From Struthidea cinerea (Eukaryota > Chordata > Aves > Passeriformes > Corcoracidae): 64,000 nucleotides of DNA. This document shows, piece after piece, positions 9,577-20,462 of this stretch; positions within the stretch are counted from its first letter, which is position 1; each line of letters begins with the position of its first letter. The DNA is taken from assembly GCA_013397865.1 (NCBI GenBank), contig VZTI01003932.1, positions 54,278-118,277 of the forward strand, read 5' to 3'. A program made the translations under genes and the position numbers. Under the pieces are notes generated by a model. That model ran no database searches and was not told the DNA's origin. It worked only from the letters and a program-made list of their open reading frames with translations.

Positions 9577-12332
9577 CCTAGCAATGGAATTCTCATCCTA
9601 AATCCCACCCCACAGCACCGCACCAGCTCCCGGGAGGAAAAATAACTTGGTCCCAGCCAAAGCCAGGGCTTCTGGGACAGCAGGAATTTGCTTTGCTTTC
9701 CTTGGTCTTCAAAGGGGTGGAACAGGATCAGACGTGGAGGAGACACAAGGAAAATTTACGGGAGCATGTCAGACTGGGATACCTGGATGTGTCCATGATC
9801 AAGGGAATGCAGAAGCTGAGAGGGAACAGTTGAATAACATTTTTTTTGTCCAGAAAAGACACTTGTAACAGTCACATTTTTCGGAGCCTCCCCTTTTCTC
9901 TTCAGTGATTCCCACACCGTTCCCTGTAGGCAGGTGGGAGTTGTGCCCACAGCACACGGCATTCTGATGACATCAGTGGTTTTATCACTTGTTTAGTTTT
10001 TCTCCTTGTTGTTGGGATTCTGAAGTTTCTTCATCATTTCATGTGCTCTAAAGAACGTTATTGTGATGCAGAGGAGAAAATACCTAAGTTTTATTCAAGG
10101 GATTTTCTCTCATTTGAGGTTTGTGTTAAAAAAAAAAAAAGTGGGCTTGGATTTTTTGAGTGTGATTTTCTTCGTGCAGCCTCTTCCAATTAAGAACTTC
10201 TTGATAAGAAACAGATTAATAGAAGAGCTCTCATGATACAAGAATGAAATGAGTTGTTTGTTTTAGGCTTGTAATTATTGTCGGCGATGGTTTTAGAGTT
10301 GTAACTGATTTGTAAGCTTTAATAATCATAATATGCCATCACACCTTGAAGCATTCCATGGAAAATCCATCTCTGCTTCTGGCTTGGAGTATCAGATAGC
10401 ACATTTAGTGTGCTCGTGTCTTCCATGGTTTAATTAAAACTTTTAATTACCTCGATTTCAAATTGCCCATTCTGGCAGCCTGCGGATAGATGGAATGGGG
10501 ATCAAATCATTGTCTTGGGAGAATGCTGGAATTTACAGTGGAATCTGTGGAACCACGCACAGCTCAGGTGGTTTCTGGGCATTGGAAAGCCGGTGTGCGC
10601 CTTCCTTCTCCATCGGTTCCAGGCTTTTCATAAAATTGCTTTCTCTGGCACGTGGGCAATGAGAATTCTGTTATTCCCTGACAAATGAAATGAGTATTTT
10701 TCCCTCAGAATTAGTGAGGAGAGGCAGCCGGAATGACTCCCTGTCCATAATGCATTCATTCGGAGCAGAACAAATGGCGTGAGATCCCCGCTGTCTGCTC
10801 GGGTTCCAATTTCACTACATGATGACTTAAAAGGGGCAGGAAAAAATCATGGAATGTTATTTTGCTCTATTTGAGATGTGGGAGGAATTTTAAGTTCTTT
10901 TGTGTCGAGACCACTTTGGCTTAGTAAATACAGAGCTGAATATTCGGCTTCCAACTGAGACAAGAGTAACATATTTTGGCATATAATATAAAATAATCAT
11001 ATTATAACGTAATTCTATCATATGACATAGCAAATAACATAATTCAGCTGGGAGGCTGCAGGGGCTAAGGGTGGAACTGAAATCCCGGAGAGCATTTCAA
11101 AACCATCAAGAAAAGATGCCCCTTATTGAAGGGGACAAATGTGCTGAACTGTGGTCTCGAGAATGGAATCACCAAAATCATCCAAACTTTAAGGTCATTT
11201 TGATTTTTTTAATTAAAATGCTTATGGCACTCAAACGTCCACAGAAATGAATGCTATTACAAAACCTCAGCAGCTTTAAAATTAATTATTCCTTGCCAGC
11301 AGCAAAGGCTTAGGGTCACCTGTGATTTGGTAAAAGGGACACTTGAGAGGAAAATTGTCCTTTTTTTTCGGCTTTTCTACTTATTGTGGCTTCGGTCAGA
11401 GCCACGTTTTTTACATTATAGTTAGAAGTCCTTAAATCATCACCCCTGAGCCTGCTGAAAGCAGTGGGGTTGTTCACTGGGCAGCGCTGTCAGAAGATTA
11501 CAACAAAAAAAGTTAAGCCTGGCCATTCAAATTCTGGGTTTTTTAACAATTTCCTGTGGGGCTGAACCAGAGCTTCTGGATATTGGGGTTTTCTGCTTTT
11601 TTTTTGCTTATGGCTGAGGCACGTGGAGGATGTGGAGCTGACATTTTAATGTTCTCCTGCTTTTTGTCCTGCAAAGCCTGTTCCCAGGATTTACTAGTGG
11701 GAAGTTCCACAGTTGTGTTACCAAAACCTAGTTCCTTTTTTTCTGGGAAGGCTCTGTGCTTCAGCTGATTAAATATTTTTCCCTGCATTTGGTTGCACTG
11801 CTTGTTTTGTTCCGTACGGGGGAAAAGGTCTGCACAAGGGTCATGGAACTCCATAGTTTAATTTAGGGAGGGATGGGATCAGAGGAGGATAGATATGAAA
11901 AAATGCTGTATATTATATGCTGGATATAAAATACTGGCTATAAAACAGTAGATGTATTACAGGGATAGTATTTAACTTTGAAGTAGTGAGAGCATGATGT
12001 TTGCTAGCAATAAAGGATTCACTGCAAGGTAACAGGGTACCAGCAGCTGGATCATAAAACAATTTCCCCCAACACAGCATATGAAGAAATGACACTCCTC
12101 CTGGGTGGCAGAGAAATCCTGCTGCACACAAATGGGATCAGTCAAAGGGGAATGCATGAAAGGCATCGAATTAGGATGGAAATATGCTTTGCTGAACATC
12201 TCATTGCTACATTAGAAAACAAACAAACAAACATTTATCCTGAGAATGTTTTGACTCCAGATAAAGCCAGAGCCAAGAAGGGGAAACTGCAGCCTTGGAA
12301 TTCCTTCTCTGAGCTGACTCTGCCTTGGTTTC
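9577..12332. other. Repeat-free AT-rich tract
   Basis: 2.75 kb with no CR1 or LTR sequence and, between about 9960 and 11540, no open frame of 60 codons on either strand. A 12-13 base A run ends near 10140, and an AT-rich patch lies at 10980-11040. Segments at 10250-10480 and 10690-10830 are rich in TAATTA, AATAATCATAATATG and similar homeodomain-type words, and read like conserved non-coding DNA. This is a texture judgement, not a demonstrated conservation. Confidence 0.4.
12213..12230. repeat. (AAAC)n microsatellite
   Basis: Four tandem AAAC units (AAAACAAACAAACAAACA). Confidence 0.8.
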
Positions 12333-12753
12333 TCATGGAATACCAGACTGATTTGAGTTGGAAAGACTTTAAAGCCCATCCAGTTCCACCCCCGCCATGG
12401 GCAGGGACACCTCCCACTGTCCCAGGCTGCTCCAAGCCCCAGTGTCCAACCTGGCCTTGGACACTGCCAGGGATCCAGGGGCAGCCACAGCTGCTCTGGG
12501 CACCCTGTGCCAGGGCCTCCCCACCCTCCCAGGGAACAATTCCTGCCCAAGATCCCATCCATCCCTGCCCTCTGGCACTGGGAAGCCATTCCCCCTTGTC
12601 CTGGCACTTCATCCCTTGTAAAGAGTATCTCTCCATCTTTCTTGTCGGCCCCTCAGGTCCTGGAAGGTCACAGTTAGGTCACCCTGAAGCTTCTCCTCTC
12701 CAGGCTGAAGAATCCCAATTTTCCCAGCCTTTTCTCATAGCACAAGTCCTCCA
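12333..12753 (-). mobile_element. CR1 LINE fragment, longer 3' end
   Basis: Reverse-strand CR1 of about 420 bp. The 3' end is at 12333 (ATGGAATACCAGACTGATTT). It runs through GGGACACCTCCCACTGTCCC, TGTGCCAGGGCCTCCCCACC and TCTCCTCTCCAGGCTGAAGA before truncation. It reaches further 5' than most copies here. Confidence 0.9.
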
Positions 12754-12966
12754 CCTTCCACAGGCTTTACTCTTGAATTGAAAGAAAAATTTCAGATTTT
12801 CTCATCTAGATTTCTTGTTAAAATTGCTTTTTTTCATCCCTTATCTACTGGGACTCACCACTTCCTTTCCTGGATGGCTTCCTGCTTATATTAATTATTA
12901 AAAAAATGGAATTTTATTTAGAACATTTCACGCATATTAACAATGAAGGCAATCACAAATCCTGTA

Positions 12967-13113
12967 ATGGAGTCCCCATGCCTGGAGGTGCCCAAGGAAG
13001 GGCTGGAGGTGGCACTCAGTGCTCTGGGCTGGGGACAAGGTGGGCATCAGGCACAGCTTGGACTCCATGGGCTGGGAGGGCTTTTCCAGCCTCGCTGATC
13101 CTATAATTCTATA
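12967..13113 (+). mobile_element. CR1 LINE fragment, 3' end
   Basis: The last ~145 bp of the subfamily seen at 2610-2830, starting at TGGAGTCCCCATGCCTGGAG and ending GATCCTATAATTCTATAAT, a clean CR1 terminal octamer repeat (ATTCTATA). Truncated at its 5' side. Confidence 0.9.
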
Positions 13114-13820
13114 ATGAATGAGCAGAAAGACTGGGAAAACCTATCTAAGGGCTTCTCATGGACCGTTTTTGTCCTACGCCATAGATTGAGGCAGGTTTCT
13201 CTTCCTAGGGATGAAGTGCAAGGACCTCTACAAACACATTTGTATTTCGGGGATGTTGTTGGCAGCAGCAAGAACTTCAGAACTGCCTCATGACATGGTG
13301 CCCACCAGACTTAATGGGAAAAGTTGTTTCTCCCCCTGATTAACAGTGAAAAAAAATTAATTTTTAGCATTCTCCTAAGGGAAGATCCGAGAATTCAACA
13401 CTCAGATTGGATACCCAGCAAAATTGTGACATTCCTGAGATTCACACAGGTATTAAGGATCATTCTGGGATTCTGAATCCTCAAGAAGAGTATCCCTGAG
13501 GTGCTGCAGCAGAGTTGTGATCTGGCTGGGTGCCTCCAGCTGTCCCTCTGGCGTGGGGATGGGTGCCCACCAGACCTCTGGTGCCAAGTGCTTGATGTTG
13601 CTTCCATTTGCTTGCAGGCAAATGGAAAAGGAGCACGAAACCGCCTGGAAACAAACCCATTCCCTTTGCACAATTTGCTCTGTGGAGCACAAGCAAAGAA
13701 GCAGAAAAGCACAGTAATTAGAATCCTTGTCTTGTAATGGATATCACAATTAGGAACGGATAATTTCCCCGGTTCTTCTCTTCCTCACCAGCCTGGAATT
13801 CTGCGTGAGCAGACCCAAGT
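13114..13820. other. Unique sequence with a perfect hairpin
   Basis: Non-repetitive sequence containing a perfect 10-bp inverted repeat (TTCCATTTGC at 13602-13611, GCAAATGGAA at 13618-13627, 6-base loop). No gene recognised. Confidence 0.5.
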
Positions 13821-14182
13821 TGTAGATGCTGAAAAGCTTTGGTAGAGAAATGTTTCAGCTTCCTGCAGCATTCTGTGAGAGCTCTGTGGCTCTCATGAAA
13901 GCCACGATAAACACTGCTACGGGTTTGGGTAAACTGAGTTTTATCGGTGCGCCTGGGATCTGTTTTTCAGAGCTGTTATGGTGCACAGTAAAATAATATT
14001 TTGAAGTAGGTGTTGTGAGCTTTGGCCAATGGGACAGGGGCTGGCTGGTCCAAGATCCAATGACCTCCTGTCATCTTTGGGAACCAAGTTATATAAACCC
14101 AATTATAATTAATTAAATAACCACTTTCTTCCTGAACTTAGGTCATGTCGTTTCTCGCTGTTCTCGGTACTTTACAGCAACA
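13821..14182 (+). mobile_element. Solo LTR, ERVK-like (LTR-C copy 1)
   Basis: A 362-bp LTR, TGTAGATGCT to TACAGCAACA, related to LTR-B at both ends (compare TGTAGGTGCT and CAGCGACA) but clearly diverged. A TATA box (TATATAA) is at 14090-14096. Target sites are CCAAGT (13815-13820) and CCAAAT (14183-14188), a 6-bp duplication with one difference, so it is probably older than the LTR-A copies. Solo, no internal region. Confidence 0.85.
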
Positions 14183-14871
14183 CCAAATGCTTTGTGTTTC
14201 TGTGGATCCCCTCCTGATTCAGTGTTTGAGGCTGGGTTCTGTTCTCCTGGCCTGCTCAGAGGTGAGGACAGCACACCCTGGGCCACGGGGCACCTCTGGG
14301 AGGGGCAGGAATGGAGACCTGAGTGGAAAAAAGCTGCATCCTCTGCTTGGTAGGGATGCAGAAGCTCCACATCCTCCAGCACATCCATCTTCCTGCTGCC
14401 AGGACCGCCAGGCACACTCCAGCAGTGGTTCCTCCTCTCTGTGGTGTCCTCGGGGTGACACTCTGCTGTCTCTCTGATCTTCAGACATGGCCCCAACGTG
14501 GCAAGATGCTCGTTCAGCCATCAGCAGCACCATGAGTGGTTTTCAGTTCATCTGGGTTGGCAAGGGACGGATCTTTGGTCTCTTGAACCCCTAGAAAAGA
14601 CAGCAAAAGGAGAATGAGAGGTGAATGTGTCTGGAGAGGATTTTGTGCAGCAGGACAGGATTTTTATGCGGGCACTTGATCTGTTCCTGCCTTCTTTCCA
14701 GGAGTTTCTGTGGGTGGGACTTGTGCCTGCTGTGCGTGTGAGAATTGCTGTGTTTGTTCCTTTAGGACGGCTGGATTTGTGCCTTTTATGGGTAGATGGG
14801 ACTGCTGGGAGGCTGCCTTTGCTTTTGTTTCAACAAGTGAACCCTGTATGTTTTTGGCCAACTGATAAGTA
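14183..14871. other. Unique sequence, nothing recognised
   Basis: Non-repetitive, moderately GC-rich sequence between LTR-C and a CR1 copy. Open frames overlap on both strands without any recognisable domain. Confidence 0.5.
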
Positions 14872-15283
14872 GAACCACAGAGCCCTTGAGGCTGGGAAAG
14901 ACCTCTAAGGTCATAAAACCCAAACATAAACCCAGCATCATCCTGTTCACCCCTAAACCATGGCCCCAAGTGCTACATCCACCTCCTTTTTTAACACTCC
15001 CAGCGATGGGCACTCCAAACCTCCCTGGGCAGCCCCTGCCAAGGCCTGAGCAGCCTTTCCATGGAGAAATTCCTGCTGCTGTCCAACCTGAGCCTCCCCT
15101 GGCCCAGCCTGAGGCCGTTTCCCCTTGTCCTATCCTTTGTTCCCTGAGAGAGGAGGCCAACCCCCCGGCTGCCCCCTCCTGTCAGGGAGTTGTGCAGAGC
15201 CACAAGGTCCCCCCTGAGCCTCCTTTGCTCCAGGCTGAGCCCCTTTCCCAGCTCCCTCAGCCACTCCTGGGGCTGCTGGACAT
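14872..15283 (-). mobile_element. CR1 LINE fragment, longer 3' end
   Basis: Reverse-strand CR1. The 3' end is at about 14872 (AACCACAGAGCCCTTGAGGC), followed by TTCCATGGAGAAATTCCTGC, CCTGTCAGGGAGTTGTGCAG and GCTCCAGGCTGAGCCCCTTT. Its central part matches the reverse-strand CR1 at 19935-20462. Confidence 0.9.
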
Positions 15284-15712
15284 GCTCACGTGAAGATAAT
15301 CGTACATGATGTCGTACAACACTGGTTTAGCCCTTTCTCTCCAATTCTCTACTTCTCATTTCTGCATTGCAGTACATTCTTTAGTCAGAGAACATGGATA
15401 GGGAATGTCCTTCCCCCCTGGCACACAGATGTGAATCCACAAGCAAGTGAACTGATGGGAGGAGTTTGGGTTGCTTTTACTTTTAGTGACTTATTTAGTA
15501 TCACTCTAATTAATTACACAATGTTACGACCTTTAAGTCCTCAGTTCTCCTTGTCTTTAGATTACATTAAAACCCTTCATTTGGCTGCAGAAACATCTCC
15601 CCCAAATCCACATCCCACTGGCGCGCTCAGGACCTCCCTGCTCCCTTTGGATTCGCTGCCTGTGCAAAGATCAATGGCCCAAAGTTGCCAGCAGCTCTGG
15701 ATGAGCAATGCC
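15284..15712. other. Unique sequence before LTR-C copy 2
   Basis: Non-repetitive sequence. ATGCC at 15708-15712 is the target-site copy of the next LTR. Confidence 0.5.
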
Positions 15713-16083
15713 TGTTGCTGTAAAGTACCGAGAACGGCAAGAAACGACACGAACCAAGTTCAGGAAGAAAGTAGTTCTGTGTTAATTAATTAATTCATCT
15801 TCTATAACAGGGATCGCAAAGAGTGTGTTGAATGGCATAAGACAGTTAGGTGCTTGGCCATCCACCCCTTGAGGGGATTGGTCAAGCTCTAAGACACTTA
15901 TTCCAAAATATCAGAAGGCCAGAACCATAACAATCTTGCATAACAAACCCAGGTGCAAGATAAGGAGTTAGTTTACAAAAACCCATAGCAGTGTTTTCAT
16001 AGCTTCTGTGAGAACTGCAAAGTTCTCCCAGAATGCTGCAGAAAGCTGAAAGATTTCTCTACCACAGCTTTTCAGCATCTACA
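15713..16083 (-). mobile_element. Solo LTR, ERVK-like (LTR-C copy 2)
   Basis: A 371-bp reverse-strand LTR related to the copy at 13821-14182; on the plus strand it reads TGTTGCTGTAAAGTAC to CAGCATCTACA. A 5-bp direct repeat, ATGCC, flanks it exactly (15708-15712 and 16084-16088). Together with the first copy it forms an inverted LTR pair around 1.5 kb that holds a CR1. No internal retroviral sequence. Confidence 0.87.
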
Positions 16084-16883
16084 ATGCCCCGACTTCTGCT
16101 TTGTGCCCCTGGGCTTTGAAGGTGTCCCCGGCCTGAGGAGGGGTCACGGAGCCCCACATAAGCCCTTGTGTCCTAAAGAGCTCTGCTTTGTGTGATCCCT
16201 GTTCAAACAGACTCCCGGCCTTTCACTGGCAGGATATTCACTCTCCTGGGACAAAGTAGTGGAGATTTGCCTGAGCCAGGACAGAATGGACCGAATGACA
16301 GCAAGGCATTAAATGGTTCTGTTGATGCCAAGGGTATTCCTTGTGGGCAACATGGCAGCGCAGAATGATTCTTTTTTTTTATTTCCAGGGCTGCGATTTA
16401 ATCCCGTCTGACTCTGTTCCTTCCCATAAAAAACAGCAGAGAGAAAGCATTAATCAGCGGTGTGACACAAAGCAACTGTGGTTGTGAACCCCAAAACGCC
16501 ACCAGATTTCAGTTTATCCGTGAATTAAGAATCAGCTCTGGTGATGTTAAATACCATTCGGGGATTGTTTAGGCCCTGAGGGGCTGAGGACCATTAGGAG
16601 AAAGAAATGTGATGCTGGATGTGCTGCACTTCTGTTAGTTATGTGAAATTTAAGAGATTAAGCAGAGAAAAGACTTTGTCCCAGCAGGAGGTGCTCCCAA
16701 AGGCTGGGATAACAGATAATCCCCTCATAGCAAAGCTGTAGATCCCAGCTACAACAGCAATCAAAGCGAAGCCAGGATGGCCTGCAAAACCCTGCCTGAA
16801 AGGCTCTCCACGTGCTGCAGAGGCACTTTCAAAGTTGATAGAACAAGATCAATTCCCTCTTTCTCTAAAGACTGCTTGTTGGA
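16084..16883. other. Unique sequence, conserved-looking centre
   Basis: No repeats seen. The stretch 16380-16560 (including GCATTAATCAGCGGTGTGAC and GTGAATTAAGAATCAGC) has the composition of a conserved non-coding element; this is inference only. Confidence 0.35.
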
Positions 16884-17377
16884 TGTTGGGGCTTGTATTG
16901 GTCTGAAAACAAAACCGGTGGGAGGTCACAAGTCAGGATTAAATTTAATAGGGAAAAAAATAGAAATAAGGGAAATTATATAAGGAAAAGCACTGACAAA
17001 GTCAGATACAACCTGACACCCTGTTAGGGTGGTGGTAGCAGTCCAAAATGAAGTAGTTCAGTTGAAGCGATGATCCTTTGGAAGGTCTAGTCTCCAGCTG
17101 AAGGGCCAGTGGTAGCTCTTGTCCTCTGGTAACCCAGTAGACAGGGCTAAGTTAGGCAGTTCCAAGGGCAGGTTATATCCAGGTGGGAATGCTTGGCTCC
17201 TCCCTCCTGGGTGGAGCATCTCACAATGGGATGAGATAAGTCCATGAGTCCTGTGGTGGTTTCTTGATGGCCCATTGTCTGTTATCAGGGGTGGGTCATT
17301 AGCAGGTGATAACAGCTAATGGCCCACAGCTGGTGGTAATAGAATACTTAAATACATTTATATTGTAACCTAGGACA
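16884..17377 (-). mobile_element. Solo LTR (LTR-E)
   Basis: A reverse-strand LTR of about 494 bp, TGTCCTAGGTTACAATATAA at its 5' end (17377) to AATACAAGCCCCAACA at its 3' end (16884). Internal signals fit: a TTATATAA box at 16976-16983 and the polyadenylation variant ATTAAA (TTTAAT at 16944-16949). The 5' sequence TGTCCTRGGTT is of a type common in avian ERVs, but I cannot assign a named family. No exact target duplication is visible (TTGGA versus GCCTC), so it may be old, or one end may be misplaced. Confidence 0.75.
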
Positions 17378-19034
17378 GCCTCCTCTGATGCTGCCTGGAG
17401 CTCTGTCCCAGGCGGCAATCTCGGAGATGTCACCTTCTTTAGTAGCTGTGTTTAAACCCGAACGGAGAAGTAAAACCCCTCTTTGAAGGGGGTTGGTGTG
17501 TTTGAGGGATGTGAGTGTTTATAATTCTTATTTTGTTTTTTTGCCAGTAGCAGGATTATTTTATTTTTAGCCGGGTGACAGCTCTGATGGATATTTGGCA
17601 GGCACAAGTATCTACTGACCTGCTGGAAATGGGGAGAAGAGGGAAAATACAAGTGAATTACACTTAGAAGTTGCAGAAGGGGGTGTTAGTCTGAGCTGCC
17701 TTTTGGCCACTGTCAGGCAAACAGAGCAAAAATGCCTGTGAGGGGTTCCATTTTTAGCCTTTCCCCTGCGAGAGCCCTCGCCTGGGGCTGCAGCTCCATC
17801 AAAGCTGCCACTCACTGGAGCCTGGCCCTGTTGGGGCAGGATTTCCCACTGGATCCCTTCCCTTAGCCCAGGGAAGGAAGCTCTTCACACAGGCGAGGGG
17901 CTGTGGCAGCAGCGATGGCTTTGGGGCTGGCAGAGCCATTTCCACGCTCACAGGGGCATTTCCCAGACTCTTCCCCCTTTTTCTGTGGTGTAAGGATGCC
18001 TTAAGGCTGTTTGGGTCTGGTTGTCTGGGATTTCTCCTTGAAATGCAGCCCCGCTTTCCCTGCTTGCCAGAGCCTCCTGCCGTGTGCATCGGGGTGTGTG
18101 GGTGGCTGTGCTCCTGTGATAGCTCTGAGTACTTCAGCACAACGATGCAATTTCAGAGAGGAAAGATTAGGGAAAGATTTTCTCTTGCCTTTCAGCTGTG
18201 AGGGCTCCTCCTGACAGCCAGGAGCCCTTCCAGACATTACCCTGTTATCTTCCTTGAGCTGTGACTTTTATTTTTCCTGTGATACACAGCCACAACGTGA
18301 TGAAATGCAGAACCATCATCGGGCTTTCACAGGGCCAGATTTTTGAAGCTCAAAACACTTGCAAGCTCATTTTTAAGATTTGCCTTCACCAGTGAATTGT
18401 CACAGCAAAAAAAATGACTAATTTTGTACTAAATAAGGGACAGGAGAGGTACAATTGTATGGGAGTGCTGCTGTACATCCCAAATGCAAATAGCTGTTGG
18501 TGATGATGGCAAGTCCTAAAATGTTCCTAAATGATTGCCACTCATCTCATCATGATGGAGATGAGTGATCCAGCACTGGGTGGCCACATGTGAGGGTAGT
18601 GTCAGGTTGTTCTTTGGAAACCACCTACTGTGTGGTGCCTTCCTCCCCAGCCTCTGCTGTGCTCTTCATATGTCGTGTATTTCTCCTCTCTCCCGTCTTG
18701 GATTTCCTCGCTTTTCTTTTCCTTTCTCAGCCATTAAAGCCCTGCTGCCTCCCTGGAGTCTTTGTTCAGGACTTTTGAGGCCGTGCTGAGAAAGGTGTGG
18801 GGGCACCTTGCACCCAGTTCACTGAGCTGTGTGATCTGGGCACGGCACGGCATGGAGAGCCCTGGGGGGCTCATACAATCAAACCTTTGTAACTGCTGAA
18901 TATAAAGGGAGTATTAGAAGAGTCAAAAAAATCTCTTAGTGCACAGGTTATTCTCTTTTTAACCTTTAAATGCTACGTAACCACGAGGAAAGCACCAAAT
19001 CATTTCATAACTACCAGGTGAGGATGGCAATGCA
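17378..19034. other. Unique sequence, nothing recognised
   Basis: About 1.65 kb without repeats. Sequence is moderately GC-rich around 17700-18250 with overlapping open frames on both strands (e.g. 17799-18140 reverse). None has a motif I know. Confidence 0.5.
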
Positions 19035-19185
19035 AACACAGAATCATAGGATCCCAGACTGGTGTGGGTTATGAGGGACCTTAAACTCTTCACCCCATTC
19101 CATGGGCAGGGACACTTTCTGCTATCCCAGATTGCTCCAGGCCCCGTCCAGCCTGGCCTTGGGCACTTCCAGGGATGTGGAGGTG
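19035..19185 (-). mobile_element. CR1 LINE fragment, diverged
   Basis: Reverse-strand CR1 tail: CAGAATCATAGGATCCCAGA at the 3' end, then GGGCAGGGACACTTTCTGC, ending near GGCCTTGGGCACTTCCAGGG. It has more substitutions than most copies of this subfamily here. Confidence 0.85.
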
Positions 19186-19934
19186 TTCTAACAGGGTTCT
19201 GTACAATGGGTGTGGATGAAAGGACAGCAGTGCTGAGCCTTGGCTGAGCGTTACGTGCTGTAGCTCCCCGGGAGAGGAAAGATGTGCTTGTAGCAGCCTC
19301 ACTATTTAATCATTAGTTAAAATATCCCACCAGTTTGTGGGCAGTGAACGCTGGGAATGAGCAATTAAAAGGTTTGCTTTGATGCTGAGGGTTTGTCATG
19401 GTGGGTCTGTGCTTGAACCCCCTGAAGGTGTCCGTGAGGTCACAGCTGAGCTCCCAAATCCACGTGTGTGTGTGTCCCATGCTTGGTGGAGCTTAATTTG
19501 AAGAGCTTGTTTTTCTCTCTTGGTGGTGTTTGCCTGAGTCACGTGGGGAGGTTTTTTCCACGCTGCTGAGTGTCCCCAGGGAGGTCTCCCCTCGGATTCC
19601 AGTCTGCTGCCTTTGCTGTTCTGCAGCGTTAGGCATTCCCGCTCCTCCTCCCGTGCTTCAAAGGCTGTGGAACCCAGCCCTCTCAATCAGCAGCCACAAG
19701 TCACCCTTAGTGACACCTTGTTGTTCCCCAGGAGAGGCATTTTATCCCTGGCATGTGGGACATGCTCTCCACGGAAAACCACCAGCCAGGACATTAAAGG
19801 TTGTTCCTAAGGCCATGGATGGAGATTTGCCCAAAAAGGGCACACATGAAGCTCAGACTTTCTTTCCTCCAGGAGAACCCCAGTGCACCGTGGTGCCAGT
19901 TTGATATAAGTACATGCCTTGGTGTCCTTCATGC
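19186..19934. other. Unique sequence, nothing recognised
   Basis: Non-repetitive sequence including a short (GT)n run near 19463-19473. No supported gene. Confidence 0.5.
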
Positions 19935-20462
19935 CCTCTCACGGAATTATTTAGGTTGGGAAAGCCCTCCCAGCCCATGGGGTCCAAGCTGTGCCCGATG
20001 CCCACCTTGTCCCCAGCCCAGAGCACTGAGTGCCACCTCCAGCCCTTCCTTGGACACCTCCAGGGATGGAGACTCCAAACCTCCCTGGGCAGCCCCTGCC
20101 AAGGCCTGAGCAGCCTTTCCATGGAGAAATTCCTGCTGCTGTCCAAGCTGAGCCTCCCCTGGCCCAGCCTGAGGCCGTTTCCCCTTGTCCTGTCCCTGTT
20201 CCCTGGGAGCAGAGCCCGACCCCCCCCGGCTGCCCCCTCCTGTCAGGGAGTTGTGCAGAGCCACAAGGTCCCCCCTGAGCCTCCTTTGCTCCAGGCTGAG
20301 CCCCTTTCCCAGCTCCCTCAGCCGCTCCTGGGGCTCCAGCCCCTTCCCAGCTCCGTTCCCTGCCCTGGACACGCTCCAGCCCCTCCAGGGCTCTCTGGCC
20401 GGGAGGGCCCAGAACTGGACACAGCCCTCGAGGTCTCTCAGCAGGGCCAGCCCATTTTTGCT
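19935..20462 (-). mobile_element. CR1 LINE fragment, ~530 bp
   Basis: One of the longer CR1 copies. The 3' end is at 19935 (GTTGGGAAAGCCCTCCCAGC), followed by GCCCAGAGCACTGAGTGCCA, TTCCATGGAGAAATTCCTGC, CCTGTCAGGGAGTTGTGCAG and GCTCCAGCCCCTTCCCAGC, and the 5'-most part reads GGCCCAGAACTGGACACAGC, a well known segment upstream in the CR1 3' region. Confidence 0.92.

Noticed and set aside
12089..12781. 230-codon open frame rich in Pro and Gln
   Set aside because: Most of it is the antisense of a CR1 3' end; the same peptide strings (ATAALGTLCQGLPTLPG) recur at every reverse CR1 copy.
16777..17377. LTR-E as part of a full provirus
   Set aside because: There is no second LTR, primer-binding site, polypurine tract or gag/pol-like frame on either side.
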